The position numbers were made by a program, and so were the translations under genes. Below, in pieces: positions 48,286 through 57,350 of a stretch of DNA of 64,000 bases. The notes beneath the pieces were generated by a model. That model was not told the DNA's origin and searched no databases. It was given only the letters and a program-made list of their open reading frames with translations. The stretch is taken from NCBI GenBank assembly GCA_963696315.1, contig CAVOJU010000014.1, positions 1-64,000 of the forward strand, in the 5' to 3' direction. Numbering within the stretch: the stretch's first letter is position 1; every line of letters starts with the position of its first letter. This DNA comes from CAWKEY01 sp963696315. GTDB taxonomy: Bacteria > Pseudomonadota > Gammaproteobacteria > Methylococcales > Methylomonadaceae.

Positions 48286-48652
48286 AATTGTTTACCAGGA
48301 TGTTATTTGAAATTTAAATATCGTAAATTATCTTAGCAGAAAGCACTAATTGATAAAATAGTCTGTTAACGAAAGGTGCTATTTATTTTTAGTAACTATT
48401 CAACGTCATGTGTCATTCCGAGCGGGCAAGTAACCTAGAGGCCTCTATCCATTCATGCTGCAGCGTTTAAGAATTTTACCTTTGATCGATATGGCAACAA
48501 AATCAAACACCTTGCAATAAACGCCGAATAGTTGCTACTCCTATTTTACTTTGAAAACGAACAGCTTAGAAATACCTGATTACCCACAATGAACAGCCAC
48601 TGTTAAAAGCTGTCTATATTAGCGATTCCGGCACATCAATGAGGGTAAGGTC
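48286..48652. other. intergenic region with no recognised gene
   Basis: 367 bases between fdxA and the IS1595-family transposase. The fdxA promoter (reading left) and the left end of the IS1595 element must lie here. I could not define either, because the right end of the element is missing and no inverted repeat pair can be matched. Confidence 0.5.
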
Positions 48653-49312
48653 ATGAAAAACAAAGTCCAATTCCAAAAAGGCTATAGTCTGAGTGAATTC
48701 ATGAAGCACTATGGCACCGAAGCGCAATGCCGACAAGCCCTGTTTCAGTGGCGCTGGCCTCAAGGTTATGTGTGTCCTGAGTGCGGCGGAGCAAGTTATT
48801 GCACTCTAAAAACGCGGGCGGTTTATCAGTGCAATCACTGTCATCACCAACACTCCCTGATTAGCGGTACCATTTTTTCGGCCACGAAGCTGCCGTTAAC
48901 CCTCTGGTTTCTGGCGATCCACTTGATTACACAGGCTAAAACCGGCATTTCGGCCCTGTCACTGCGCCGCCAATTGGGAGTTTCCTACAACACCGCCTGG
49001 AGCATCAAACACAAGCTGATGCAAGTGATGATGGAACGCGATGATATTAAGCCACTCGCCGGGATCATCCAACTGGATGACGTGTATTGGGGCGGTGAGC
49101 AGCGGGGCGGTAAACGCGGCCGTGGCTCGCCCAACAAAACACCCTTTGTGGCGGCCGTGTCCGTCAACGAAAAGGGCCATCCAGTGGCTATGGCTATGAA
49201 TGTCGTCGATGGCTTTCGTTCCAAAGCGATCGCCAAGTGGGCCAAGCGCCATCTGAGCGCCGGTAGCCTCGTGGTTTCGGATGGGTGTAGATGGTTTTTA
49301 AAACCCGCTTAA
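48653..49312 (+). pseudogene. IS1595-family transposase, truncated
   Basis: The N-terminal and central parts are well preserved: a zinc ribbon (CPECGGASYCTLKTRAVYQC followed by NHCHHQHSL), SGTIFSATKLPLTLWFLAIH, and the catalytic core with QLDDVYWGGEQRGGKRGRGS and LVVSDG. The family then continues for 80 or more residues with further catalytic residues, but here the sequence becomes unrelated after about 49287 and stops at 49312. The IS1634-family element starts at about 49309. No remainder of the gene is found on the far side of that element. Confidence 0.85.
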
Positions 49313-51431
49313 CCTATCTTCGTGACCCCAGTCTCTCTAAGTTATTGATTTTTCGTTGTCAGCGGTTTTCATTTCAAAAAAACTCCTTTAAAATCAGTGG
49401 TATTTTTTGACTTTGCGCTGTAGTGCCATCCATTTAGAACGGTATCTTGATTTTTTCCGGACTTGCGCTCATGCTAGCGCCATGTATATTCGCAGAACCA
49501 AAACTAAAACAGCGGAGCATGGCGACGATTCCTATACCTATCGGATCGTTGAATCCGTGCGTGAGGGCACACACGTCAAGCAACACACGCTGCTCAATCT
49601 GGGCAAAGACTTTGCTATTGAGCCCGCGCATTGGCCTTTGCTCACCGCCAGAATTGACCAGCTTCTGCAAGGCTCAGCGCCGCACCAAGCGGAGTTGTTT
49701 GCTTTAGCAAAAGAGGTAGGTCAGTTGCTGGAGGCCGCCGCCGAGCGCTATAGCGACCTCATCATCGCGAAATTGGCTCAACCTGTCTCGATAGCGACAC
49801 CCGAGGCAGATTATCACCGGGTCAACATTAATCATATCGAAGCCGTTCAAGCGCGCAGCATCGGCGCCGAAACCTTGGCGTGGCATGCGGTCATCCAATT
49901 GCAACTCGATCAGAAGCTTGCTGCACTGGGTTTTAATAAAATCGATGCCGCGGCGGCATTGGGCAGCATCATCGCGCGCATGATTTCGCCCGGCAGCGAG
50001 CTGCACACCCACGCTTGGCTGCAAGCATGCACAGGTCTAGGTGAACTGCTAGAACATGACTACGGCAGCACCAGTCTGACGCGCGTGTATACCATCAGCG
50101 ACAGGTTGCTCAAACACCAGCCGGCGCTGGAAGCGTTTCTGGCCGCTCAGGAGCAGACCTTGTTCGATTTAAACCGAAGCATCGTCTTGTATGACTTGAC
50201 CAACACTTATTTTGAAGGCCAGTGCGCACAAAATCCCAAGGCCCAGTTCGGTCGCTCCAAAGAAAAACGCCGTGATTGCCCTCTGGTCACCTTAGGTCTG
50301 GTGCTGGATGGCAATGGCTTCCCGCTCAGCAGCCAGGTCTTTCCAGGTAACGCCAGCGAACCCGCCACGTTGGCGCTGATGCTGGACGGTCTCCAGGGCA
50401 AGAAGCCTTTACCCTCTGAAAAACCGGTCATAATCATGGATGCCGGCATTGCCAGCGCTGACAACATCGCCTGGTTAAGCGAGCATGGTTATCTTTATCT
50501 GGCGGTCAGCCGGGAACGCGACCTACAAGATCCCCGAGACCAGAATAATGCCCTACTGGTTCGGGACAGCGGACCGAACACTGTCAGCGTTTTCCGCACC
50601 CTCGACACAGAAACCGGGGAAACCCGGCTGTATTGCTATTCCGCTCAAAAAGCCCAAAAAGAACAGGCCATCCGCAACCGCTTCCACGTTCGTCTGGAAG
50701 CGGGGCTCGACAAGCTCAATGCCGGCTTAAACAAAAAAGGCACGATCAAAAACGTCATGCAAAAATACATCGAACGCATCGGTCGGTCTACGCGAAAAAA
50801 ACAGCCATGTCGCGCAAGACTACCGTATTGAAGTCATTGCCGATGACGACAAAAACCACGCCCTTCGTATTGACTGGCAGCGTGAGCCCAACAGTGCACA
50901 GAAAGATCAGCACTGCGGGGTTTACTGTCTAAGGACTACTATTCCGGACTGGTCTGAAGAACACTTGTGGACGACCTATATCATGCTGACCGAGATCGAA
51001 GCCACCTTTAGAAGCTTGAAAACCGACCTCGGTTTACGACCGGTTTTCCACCAGAAAGAAGAGCGCGTCACCGGCCACTTGTTCATCACCTTACTGGCCT
51101 ACCATCTGGTGCATACCCTGCGTTATCAGCTCAAGCAGCAGGGCATCCAATTAAGCTGGGACAGCATTCGCACCATCATGTCGACCCAACAACGTCTCAC
51201 CATTACCTTGCCGACAGATGATCATAAAACCATCCACCTGCGCACAACAACCCAAGCCGAAGTGCGGCAGAAACAACTATACGCAGCCTTGAGTATCAAA
51301 CCCGACCCCATAGGTAAATGTAAGACCATTGTTGAAAACAAAAAATCTGTAGTGCCATTTGAGATAGAGTAAAAAATTCAACTTGTTGAATTAACAGATA
51401 ATTGTCAGTAGAAGTCACGAAGATGGGTTAA
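49309..51431 (+). mobile_element. IS1634-family element
   Basis: The ends carry TTAACCTATCTTCGTGAC at 49309-49326 and, reversed, TTAACCCATCTTCGTGAC at 51414-51431, an 18-bp terminal inverted repeat with one mismatch. No target duplication is evident at the flanks, so one side may have been deleted. The transposase gene inside is frameshifted. Confidence 0.75.
49482..51372 (+). pseudogene. IS1634-family transposase, one frameshift
   Basis: ATG 49482 gives MYIRRTKTKTAEHGDDSYTY, the usual N-terminus of this family; the frame is open 25 codons upstream but without family similarity. Catalytic-core landmarks are VLYDLTNTYFEGQ, VIIMDAGIASADNIAW and, in the last part, LTEIEATFRSLKTDLGLRPV. The first frame ends at 50831 (GRSTRKKQPCRARLPY). 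One extra base near 50786 explains it, since the next frame reads GLREKNSHVAQDYRIEVIAD and continues to the stop at 51372. A programmed shift is unlikely, as there is no slippery run at the break. Confidence 0.85.
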
Positions 51432-51713
51432 AACTGCCGCATAAAGACTAAAATTTCCCTGGGGTTAAAAAACGAACGGAATATTCCCAGAGGAAAACAC
51501 GAGAAGTTAAATTCGGAATAATTGCAACGAGGTTTTGCAAGTAAACTTTAGATGCGATAAAAAGTGACCGCCAATTAGACCGGCATGGCATCGGTAAAAA
51601 CCTGCAAGTTACCTCCGATGCCACGCCCCACACTGTACTGAAACAAGTGCAGGAAAAGTATTTCATAAATTGAAAGCACTGTCGATATTTCGTTGGCGCC
51701 ATGGTAACCAACG
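51432..51713 (+). other. remnant region, short protein fragment not identified
   Basis: Between the IS1634 end and the next ORF, one frame from about 51551 reads LDAIKSDRQLDRHGIGKNLQ, then VTSDATPHTVLKQVQEKYFI and a stop near 51669. It looks like the C-terminal end of a longer protein, but I cannot name the family. Nothing else is seen here. Confidence 0.35.
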
Positions 51714-52175
51714 ATGGAATCAACAGGACGAATTTTCAAGTGTGCTCGCTGCTTTAAGCAAGTCATCATCTGCAGTCGCTGTGATCGAGGCCAGCGTTAC
51801 TGCTCTCCTGATTGTTCCGAAACTGCTCGCAATCATTCACAACGCGCGGCAAGTCATCGCTATCAACAAAGCCGAGAAGGTCGAGTAAAGCATGCGCTTC
51901 GAATGCGTCATTACCGACGCCGTAAACAAATAGTGACGCATCAGGGTTCTCAATCCTCTGCACCCAATGGTCTACTACCGGCGAACTCGACAGATGCCAG
52001 AAAATCATCGGTAACACTCCATCAGCTAGTGGTCGCCATAAGTTTTCAATGTCACTTTTGCGGCTGCCATTGTTCGGAATTTGTACGTTTGGATTTTCTT
52101 CAGCGCTGCCGGGTTCGCTACATCAACCCATTAGATCAAAGAGGAAGCCGTTTGACAGACCTAAACAGGCCTTAA
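51714..52175 (+). CDS. Cys-rich zinc-ribbon-like protein, mobile-element associated
   Basis: 153-residue protein I do not recognise by name. It begins FKCARCFKQVIICSRCDRGQ followed by RYCSPDCS: cysteines at 10, 13, 20, 23, 30 and 34 suggest two treble-clef or ribbon zinc sites. A strongly basic middle part follows (RMRHYRRRKQIVTHQGS). The C-terminus has another Cys cluster from residue 113 (CHFCGCHC) and Cys132. Zinc ribbons plus a basic helix suggest binding of nucleic acid. It lies head to tail against an IS110-family transposase, 24 bases from its end, so it may be an accessory gene of an element. It has no signal peptide. Function unknown. Confidence 0.55.
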   Translation: MESTGRIFKCARCFKQVIICSRCDRGQRYCSPDCSETARNHSQRAASHRYQQSREGRVKHALRMRHYRRRKQIVTHQGSQSSAPNGLLPANSTDARKSSVTLHQLVVAISFQCHFCGCHCSEFVRLDFLQRCRVRYINPLDQRGSRLTDLNRP

Positions 52176-52199
52176 AAATGATGTTTGACGACACACCCG

Positions 52200-53390
52200 T
52201 TAGGGCGCGATATAGCCGTATTGAATGAGCTTCCTGATCCAGCGCGGCGCATTGCGCTGGACAGTCAGTGCTTCGTAGTCCGTATCGGCATCCCGGTAAT
52301 AATCGCCGCGCTGGATCAACAAAAACACGGTTTTCAGTAATTTGTGGGCGATGGCAAAAATAGCGCGCTTTCGTCCGCGTCGTATCAGCAAGCCCTTGAA
52401 CTTTTCCTGCAAGCTGCATCGGGTTCGACTAGCGGCATGGGCGGCTTCGCACAAAATGCGTCGCACATAAGGATTGCCTTTGCGCGCCCTGGCCGATTGG
52501 CGTTTACCGGCCGATTCGTTTTGGCCGGGACAGACGCCGGCCCAGGAGGCCAGTTTATCGGCTGAGCCAAAGGCACTCATGTCGTCGCCGATTTCGACCA
52601 ATAGCATCGCCGCGCTAAATTCGTCGATACCCGGTATCGTTTGTAAATTTTGCAGTATCACTTGATAGTCACTCAAATGATTCAGCAGGGTTTGTCGAAA
52701 CCGCAGGATACGCGCTTCCAATTCGTCGATATGTATCATCAGCTCGCGGATGACAAAACGGTGACTGTCCGACAAATCGCCCTCCAAGGCCTCGCGTAAT
52801 TCGTCGGGCGTGGCTTTGAGACGCGAATCGGCATGGGTCAACACTTGCTCGGGCGTTTCGCCGTCTAGCAATCCCGTAATCATGGCTTTGGCCGATTTGC
52901 CATACACATCGCTGACCACGACGGACAGGCGGATGCCGGCGTCGGTCAACAGCTTATGCAAGCGGTTTTTCTCGCCAGAGGCGATGCCGGTCAACTTTTG
53001 CAGTTGCCGGGCGATCAGGCGATAGTCCCGAAACTGTCGAGGCGGTACGAAGCCCCCTCGCAACAAACCGCTTCGGGCCAGAATGGCCAAGCACTGGGCG
53101 TCGTTGATATCCGTCTTGCGTCCAGGGACGTGTTTGACGTGGCGAGCATTGACCACGGCCAAATTCAAACCATACCACTCGAGTGCCGCATAGGGACTCT
53201 TCCAATAAATGCCCGTACTTTCCATCACCACCAGTTCCGGATGAAAGGACGCTACCCACGCCGCCATTTCACGCCGATCCCGTTTAAAGCCACCAAACTC
53301 GCGCACTTCAGTGACGACCTCGCCCAGGTCGTTTTCAGACAAGACACAGACGGTCAGCTTGGCTTGGTGTACATCCAGCGCCGCCCACAC
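52200..53390 (-). CDS. IS110-family transposase (DEDD)
   Basis: 396-residue recombinase of the IS110 family. The N-terminal DEDD domain shows ALDVHQAKLTVCVL, ELVVMESTGIYWKS and KTDINDAQCLAILARSG. The C-terminal domain has IPGIDEFSAAMLLVEIGDDM and the catalytic Ser region LASWAGVCPGQNESAGKRQS. GTG 53390 is used as start; the family often has a few residues more (S-I-V-V precedes in frame). No frame damage is seen. IS110 elements are guided by a non-coding bridge RNA from their end regions; the flanks at 53391-53591 or 52176-52199 could hold it, but the element ends were not resolved. Confidence 0.92.
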   Translation of the reverse strand: MWAALDVHQAKLTVCVLSENDLGEVVTEVREFGGFKRDRREMAAWVASFHPELVVMESTGIYWKSPYAALEWYGLNLAVVNARHVKHVPGRKTDINDAQCLAILARSGLLRGGFVPPRQFRDYRLIARQLQKLTGIASGEKNRLHKLLTDAGIRLSVVVSDVYGKSAKAMITGLLDGETPEQVLTHADSRLKATPDELREALEGDLSDSHRFVIRELMIHIDELEARILRFRQTLLNHLSDYQVILQNLQTIPGIDEFSAAMLLVEIGDDMSAFGSADKLASWAGVCPGQNESAGKRQSARARKGNPYVRRILCEAAHAASRTRCSLQEKFKGLLIRRGRKRAIFAIAHKLLKTVFLLIQRGDYYRDADTDYEALTVQRNAPRWIRKLIQYGYIAP

Positions 53391-53591
53391 AACGATAGAC
53401 TCACATAACCAGATCTCTACCCCAAGCGAGTATTTATTCGGTGCAAATAAAACATCATAAAAAGCAAAGTGATACCAATAGAAAACCGAAAAAAGCCAGC
53501 GCTGCTTGCTAAATACGTCAGATTTTGAAATGATCCCTAATGAGTAATTTTACTCTATTAAGCCCCACACCGATCGACCGGAATTTTAAAA

Positions 53592-55803
53592 ATGCCCCAG
53601 TTACAATTGCCGATGTTTCCAGTGGGTGTTACCCCTATTACCTCTTTACTCGCTTTCATCAAAGAAGAAGGGAACATTACCTATTTCAACGGTAGCTTAC
53701 CCGTTTTTAGTCACCAGGAAGAGGATACTCAATCATTCCGAATGATCACCGCCCAATTCTGCGTCAATGGGCATACTCAACAAATGGAGATTGTCCGTGC
53801 TTTTGGGGTGACGAAAGATTAGCGTTAAGCGCTCAGTTAAGCTGTATCGAAAAGAAGGTGCCAGAGGTTTTTATAAGCAAAAAAATCGGCGGGGTGCGGC
53901 GATATTAACGCCACCTGTTATCGAACAGGTTCAACAGTTATTAAGTGAGCACAAAGAGGTAGCCGATATTGCCTTAAAGCTGGATATTAAAGCAGACACC
54001 TTGTCCAAAGCGATTCGGGCAGGACGACTTCATAAGCCCGCCAAAAAAAAGCTCCTGATAACCTCGTAACCAGTAAAAGTGAGCGCAGTAGCGCTGACCG
54101 AGCCGCGCTCATGGGCGTCGGCGCACAAGATGTGATGGGGCGGGTTGCTGCCAGCATTGGCGATTTGGAATCAGTAGCGCCGGAATTCCACCCAGTTTTA
54201 GATGTGCCCAATGGCGGCGTCCTGTTCGCACTTCCTGCCTTATTAGTCATGGGCCTGTTGAAATATACCGAGCAGTTTTTCAAGTTGCCTAAAGGTTACT
54301 ATGGCTTGGACAGTCTTTTTTTACTGCTGGCTTTTATGGCCTTAACCCGACTCAAATCCATCGAATCTTTACGCTATTGCGCCCCTGGTGAATGGGGAAA
54401 ATTATTAGGTTTGGATCGTATTCCGGAAGCTCGCACGTTACGCATCAAAGTCCAGGCACTCAGCGAAGACAATCAAGCTAAAAGCTGGAGTGCTGAAATG
54501 TGCAGCTACTGGATGGAATCAGCCCCGGAGCAAGCGGGTGTTCTATACATTGATGGTCATGTACGCGTCTATAACGGCCACCAAACCCAATTGCCCAAGC
54601 ATCATGTTGCCCGGCAAAAACTCTGTCTTCGAGCGACCACCGACTATTGGGTCAATGCCATGGATGGACAGCCTTTTATGGTCGTTAACAAGGCCGTGGA
54701 TCCGGGCATGATAAAAGTCATTGAAAACGATATTTTGCCTGAGTTGGCGGCACGGGTTCCGGCGCAAGCTGAGCGGACAGCGGCGTCTACCAAACCTTTT
54801 CCCCATAAATTCACGCTGGTTTTTGATCGTGAGGGTTACAGCCCGGAGTTTATGGCTCGGATGAGAGCCCAGCAAGTAGCGGTTCTCACCTATCACAAAT
54901 ACCCTGACGAAGATTGGTTGGAAACCGAGTTTTCTGAGTACACCCTGACCTTGCCCACGGGGGAAATAACGCAAGTCAAACTGGCTGAGCGGGGAGTCTG
55001 TTTAAGCAATAAGCTCTGGGTGCGTGAAATCCGCAAACTTACCGAAGGCGGCCATCAAACAGCCATTTTAGCCACCGATTATCAAGCTGATTTAACCTTT
55101 ATTGGGGCGAAGATGTTTGCCAGATGGTGTCAGGAAAACTACTTCAAGTATATGCGTGAACACTACGGTCTTGATAAGCTTGCCGACTATAGCGTGGAAA
55201 CGATAACTGAGCCCACTCAAGTGGTCAATCCCGTTTATCGCGATTTGGATGGCAAGGTCAGATCACAAGTGGGCAAGCTCAATCGTATGATGGCCAATTT
55301 TGGTGCCATGCACTTTGAAGGGACGCTGGATGATGAAAAAATCAGCCCTTTTATGCAACAGAAAGCGGAACTGAATGAAGCGATAGAACAGCAGAAAAAT
55401 GCCGTTGAGATGCTCAAAAAAAGAGCGCAAAGAAACGCCACACCATATTGATGTGCATGATTTGCCGGAGGATCAGAAATTTAAACAGTTAAGCACGCAA
55501 AGCAAGCATCTAATAGACACCATCAAAATGACGGCTTATCGAGCGGAAACGGCTATGGCTAATAGTCTGCGTAAATATATGTCTCACCCTGATGAAGTGC
55601 GCACCCTACTTTGCGCACTCTATAAAACTGAAGCCGATTTACTGCCTGATCTGGAAACACAAACATTAACCATCCGACTCCATCATTTAGCGAATGTTAT
55701 GTCTGATAACGTGATTGAAAAATTATGTACTCAACTCAATGCAACGGAGACTCGATTTCCTCGTACCAATTTGCGCATGGTATTCAAAGTAGGGTCAATT
55801 TAA
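53592..55803 (+). pseudogene. large transposase-like gene, broken in at least three places
   Basis: Four pieces in changing frames make one protein of about 730 residues. Piece 1 starts MPQLQLPMFPVGVTPITSLL and ends at 53822. Piece 2 continues ISVKRSVKLYRKEGARGFYK, a helix-turn-helix-like region. Piece 3 (from about 54058 to 55451) holds the main domain: VLYIDGHVRVYNGHQTQLPK, RATTDYWVNAMDGQPFMVV, LVFDREGYSPEFMARM and HYGLDKLADY, compatible with an RNase H-like transposase fold with acidic residues. Piece 4 (HHIDVHDLPEDQKFKQLSTQ) ends at 55803. The breaks lie near 53817, 54057 and 55427. I recognise it only as an IS-associated putative transposase; no terminal repeats were found. Confidence 0.65.
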
Positions 55804-56100
55804 AATCCTAGAGGTCTGGGTGTCTGAGACTGCGGTTAATTCCATCATGACCTCCCAGGGTGTAAACTTGATGCTCAGGGAGGCGGCGGATGTCAGACTG
55901 AATTCACCTTCAGGCTTGAACAGCCCGAGGTCTTATTACTGTGCGATCTCTTACGATTTATGCCGGGGTACGAGTCAGTCCGACGGGTCACGTTAGGTTT
56001 CAGGATTAAATCTCTAAAAATTTGATCGACCTCTGCCCGCCGCCTCCCGCATAGCATCTTTCATTTTCCGGGGTGATGCAGCTTTTTTTTCATGATCGTT
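55804..56100. other. intergenic region, nothing recognised
   Basis: 297 bases between the broken transposase-like gene and the old IS630 remnant. A GC-rich part (GGGAGGCGGCGG near 55880 and CCGCCGCCTCCCGC near 56039) forms an inverted repeat about 150 bases apart, perhaps the trace of an element end. No gene is seen. Confidence 0.4.
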
Positions 56101-56140
56101 AGGGTGTTTTTTTAAAAGCTGGCGGATAGTTTCATAACTA

Positions 56141-57348
56141 GTAGACAGTCATTATAAAACAGATTGATAGGATACAATTTTAAACTATACTGTCAAGCAT
56201 AGACTAACGATACCTGAGGTTTGTCCATGCCAGCTATCAAATATAAAGTGACTCTAACGGACGATGAAATCCAGAACTTGGAAACGCTGATACGCAAAGG
56301 AAAAGGCTCATCTCGAAGCCATACACGAGCACGTATTCTGCTAAAAGCCGCCGCCGGTTTCCAAGATCAAGCCATCATTGAAGCGCTGAATGTTTCGCCC
56401 TCAATGGTGTACAAAACCCGCCAGCGGTGTGTCGAAGAAGGTCCGGAAGTCGCGCTGAAAGACCGCCCGCGCCCCGGAAAGGCACCTAAACTGACGGAGA
56501 AGCAAGCCGCCCATGTGATTGCGCTGGCTTGCAGCGATGCACCGGCAGGCCATGATCACTGGACATTACGCCTGTTAGCCGGCAAAGTCGTGGAATTGTC
56601 CTATGCAGAAAGCTGTAGCTATGAAACCATTCGCCAGCTTTTAAAAAAACACCCTCAAACCCTGGCAAAAGCAGGAATGGTGTATTCCAGAGGTGAGCTC
56701 TGATTTTGTTGCCGCCATGGAAGATGTGCTGGATCTTTACGAAGAGCCCTATGATCCAAAACGGCCGCTGGTTTGTTTTGACGAAAGTCCCAAGCAACTC
56801 ATCGCTGAGGTTCGCGAACCGCTTCCAGCCGAACCAGGGTCGCCCGCGCGTTATGATACCGAATATGAACGTAAAGGTGTTTGCGATGTAATGATGATCT
56901 GTGAACCTAAGCGTGGTTTTCGCCAAGTAGACATCACTGATCGACGCACCAAAATTGAATTTGCCCACTCTATGAAGCACATTGCAGAGCTGTATCCCGA
57001 TGCGTCTGTTATCCGCGTGGTGCTTGACAATCTCAATACCCATAAACCCGCGTCCTTATATGAAGCCTTTCCCGCCGAACAGGCGCGGGAGTTGGTTCGA
57101 AGATTGGAGTTCCACTATACCCCAAAACATGGCAGTTGGTTGAATATGGCAGAAATCGAACTGGCGGTATTGTCGAACAGTTGCTTGTCGCAGCGCATGC
57201 CTGACAAAGACACGTTGCGTCGCGAGATTGAAGCCAATGTGCAAGAACGTAATGTACAGGCTAAGCCGGTCAATTGGCGATTCACTACTCAAGACGCACG
57301 ACGTAAACTGGCTCGGCTATATCCTGCTGTTTCATCATGACTGGCTAC
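56141..57348 (+). mobile_element. younger IS630-family element
   Basis: 1208 bp with tips GTAGACAGTCAT and ATGACTGGCTAC as imperfect inverted repeats, flanked by TA at 56139-56140 and 57349-57350, the usual IS630 target. The right TA is immediately followed by the ISNCY inverted repeat, so it landed in the TA at the ISNCY border. Confidence 0.88.
56227..57340 (+). CDS. IS630-family transposase in two overlapping frames
   Basis: Frame A starts at ATG 56227 (MPAIKYKVTLTDDEIQNLET), carries the helix-turn-helix part (QAIIEALNVSPSMVYKTRQR) and ends at 56703. Frame B, +1 relative to A, is similar to the family from about 56650 (TLKPWQKQEWCIPEVSSDFV) and ends at 57340. It holds the DDE residues: VCFDESPKQL, RVVLDNLNTHKP and TPKHGSWLNMAEIEL. 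The change of frame falls on seven A at 56643-56649, preceded by TTTT. This may be a site of programmed frameshifting giving a fused AB protein, or an inactivating indel in a homopolymer. The remnant of the older copy has the same seven A, which favours an inherited feature. Confidence 0.8.
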
Positions 57349-57350
57349 TA

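Noticed and set aside
52200..53390. IS110 gene as part of a retron or reverse-transcriptase defence system with the group II remnants
   Set aside because: The reverse transcriptase fragments are 46 kb away, dead and of group II intron type; the IS110 gene is a standard recombinase.
56010..56100. Minus-strand reading AASPRKMKDAMREAAG following the old IS630 fragment
   Set aside because: It diverges from the transposase directly after the KKHP codons and matches nothing I recognise; treated as unrelated DNA beyond a deletion point.
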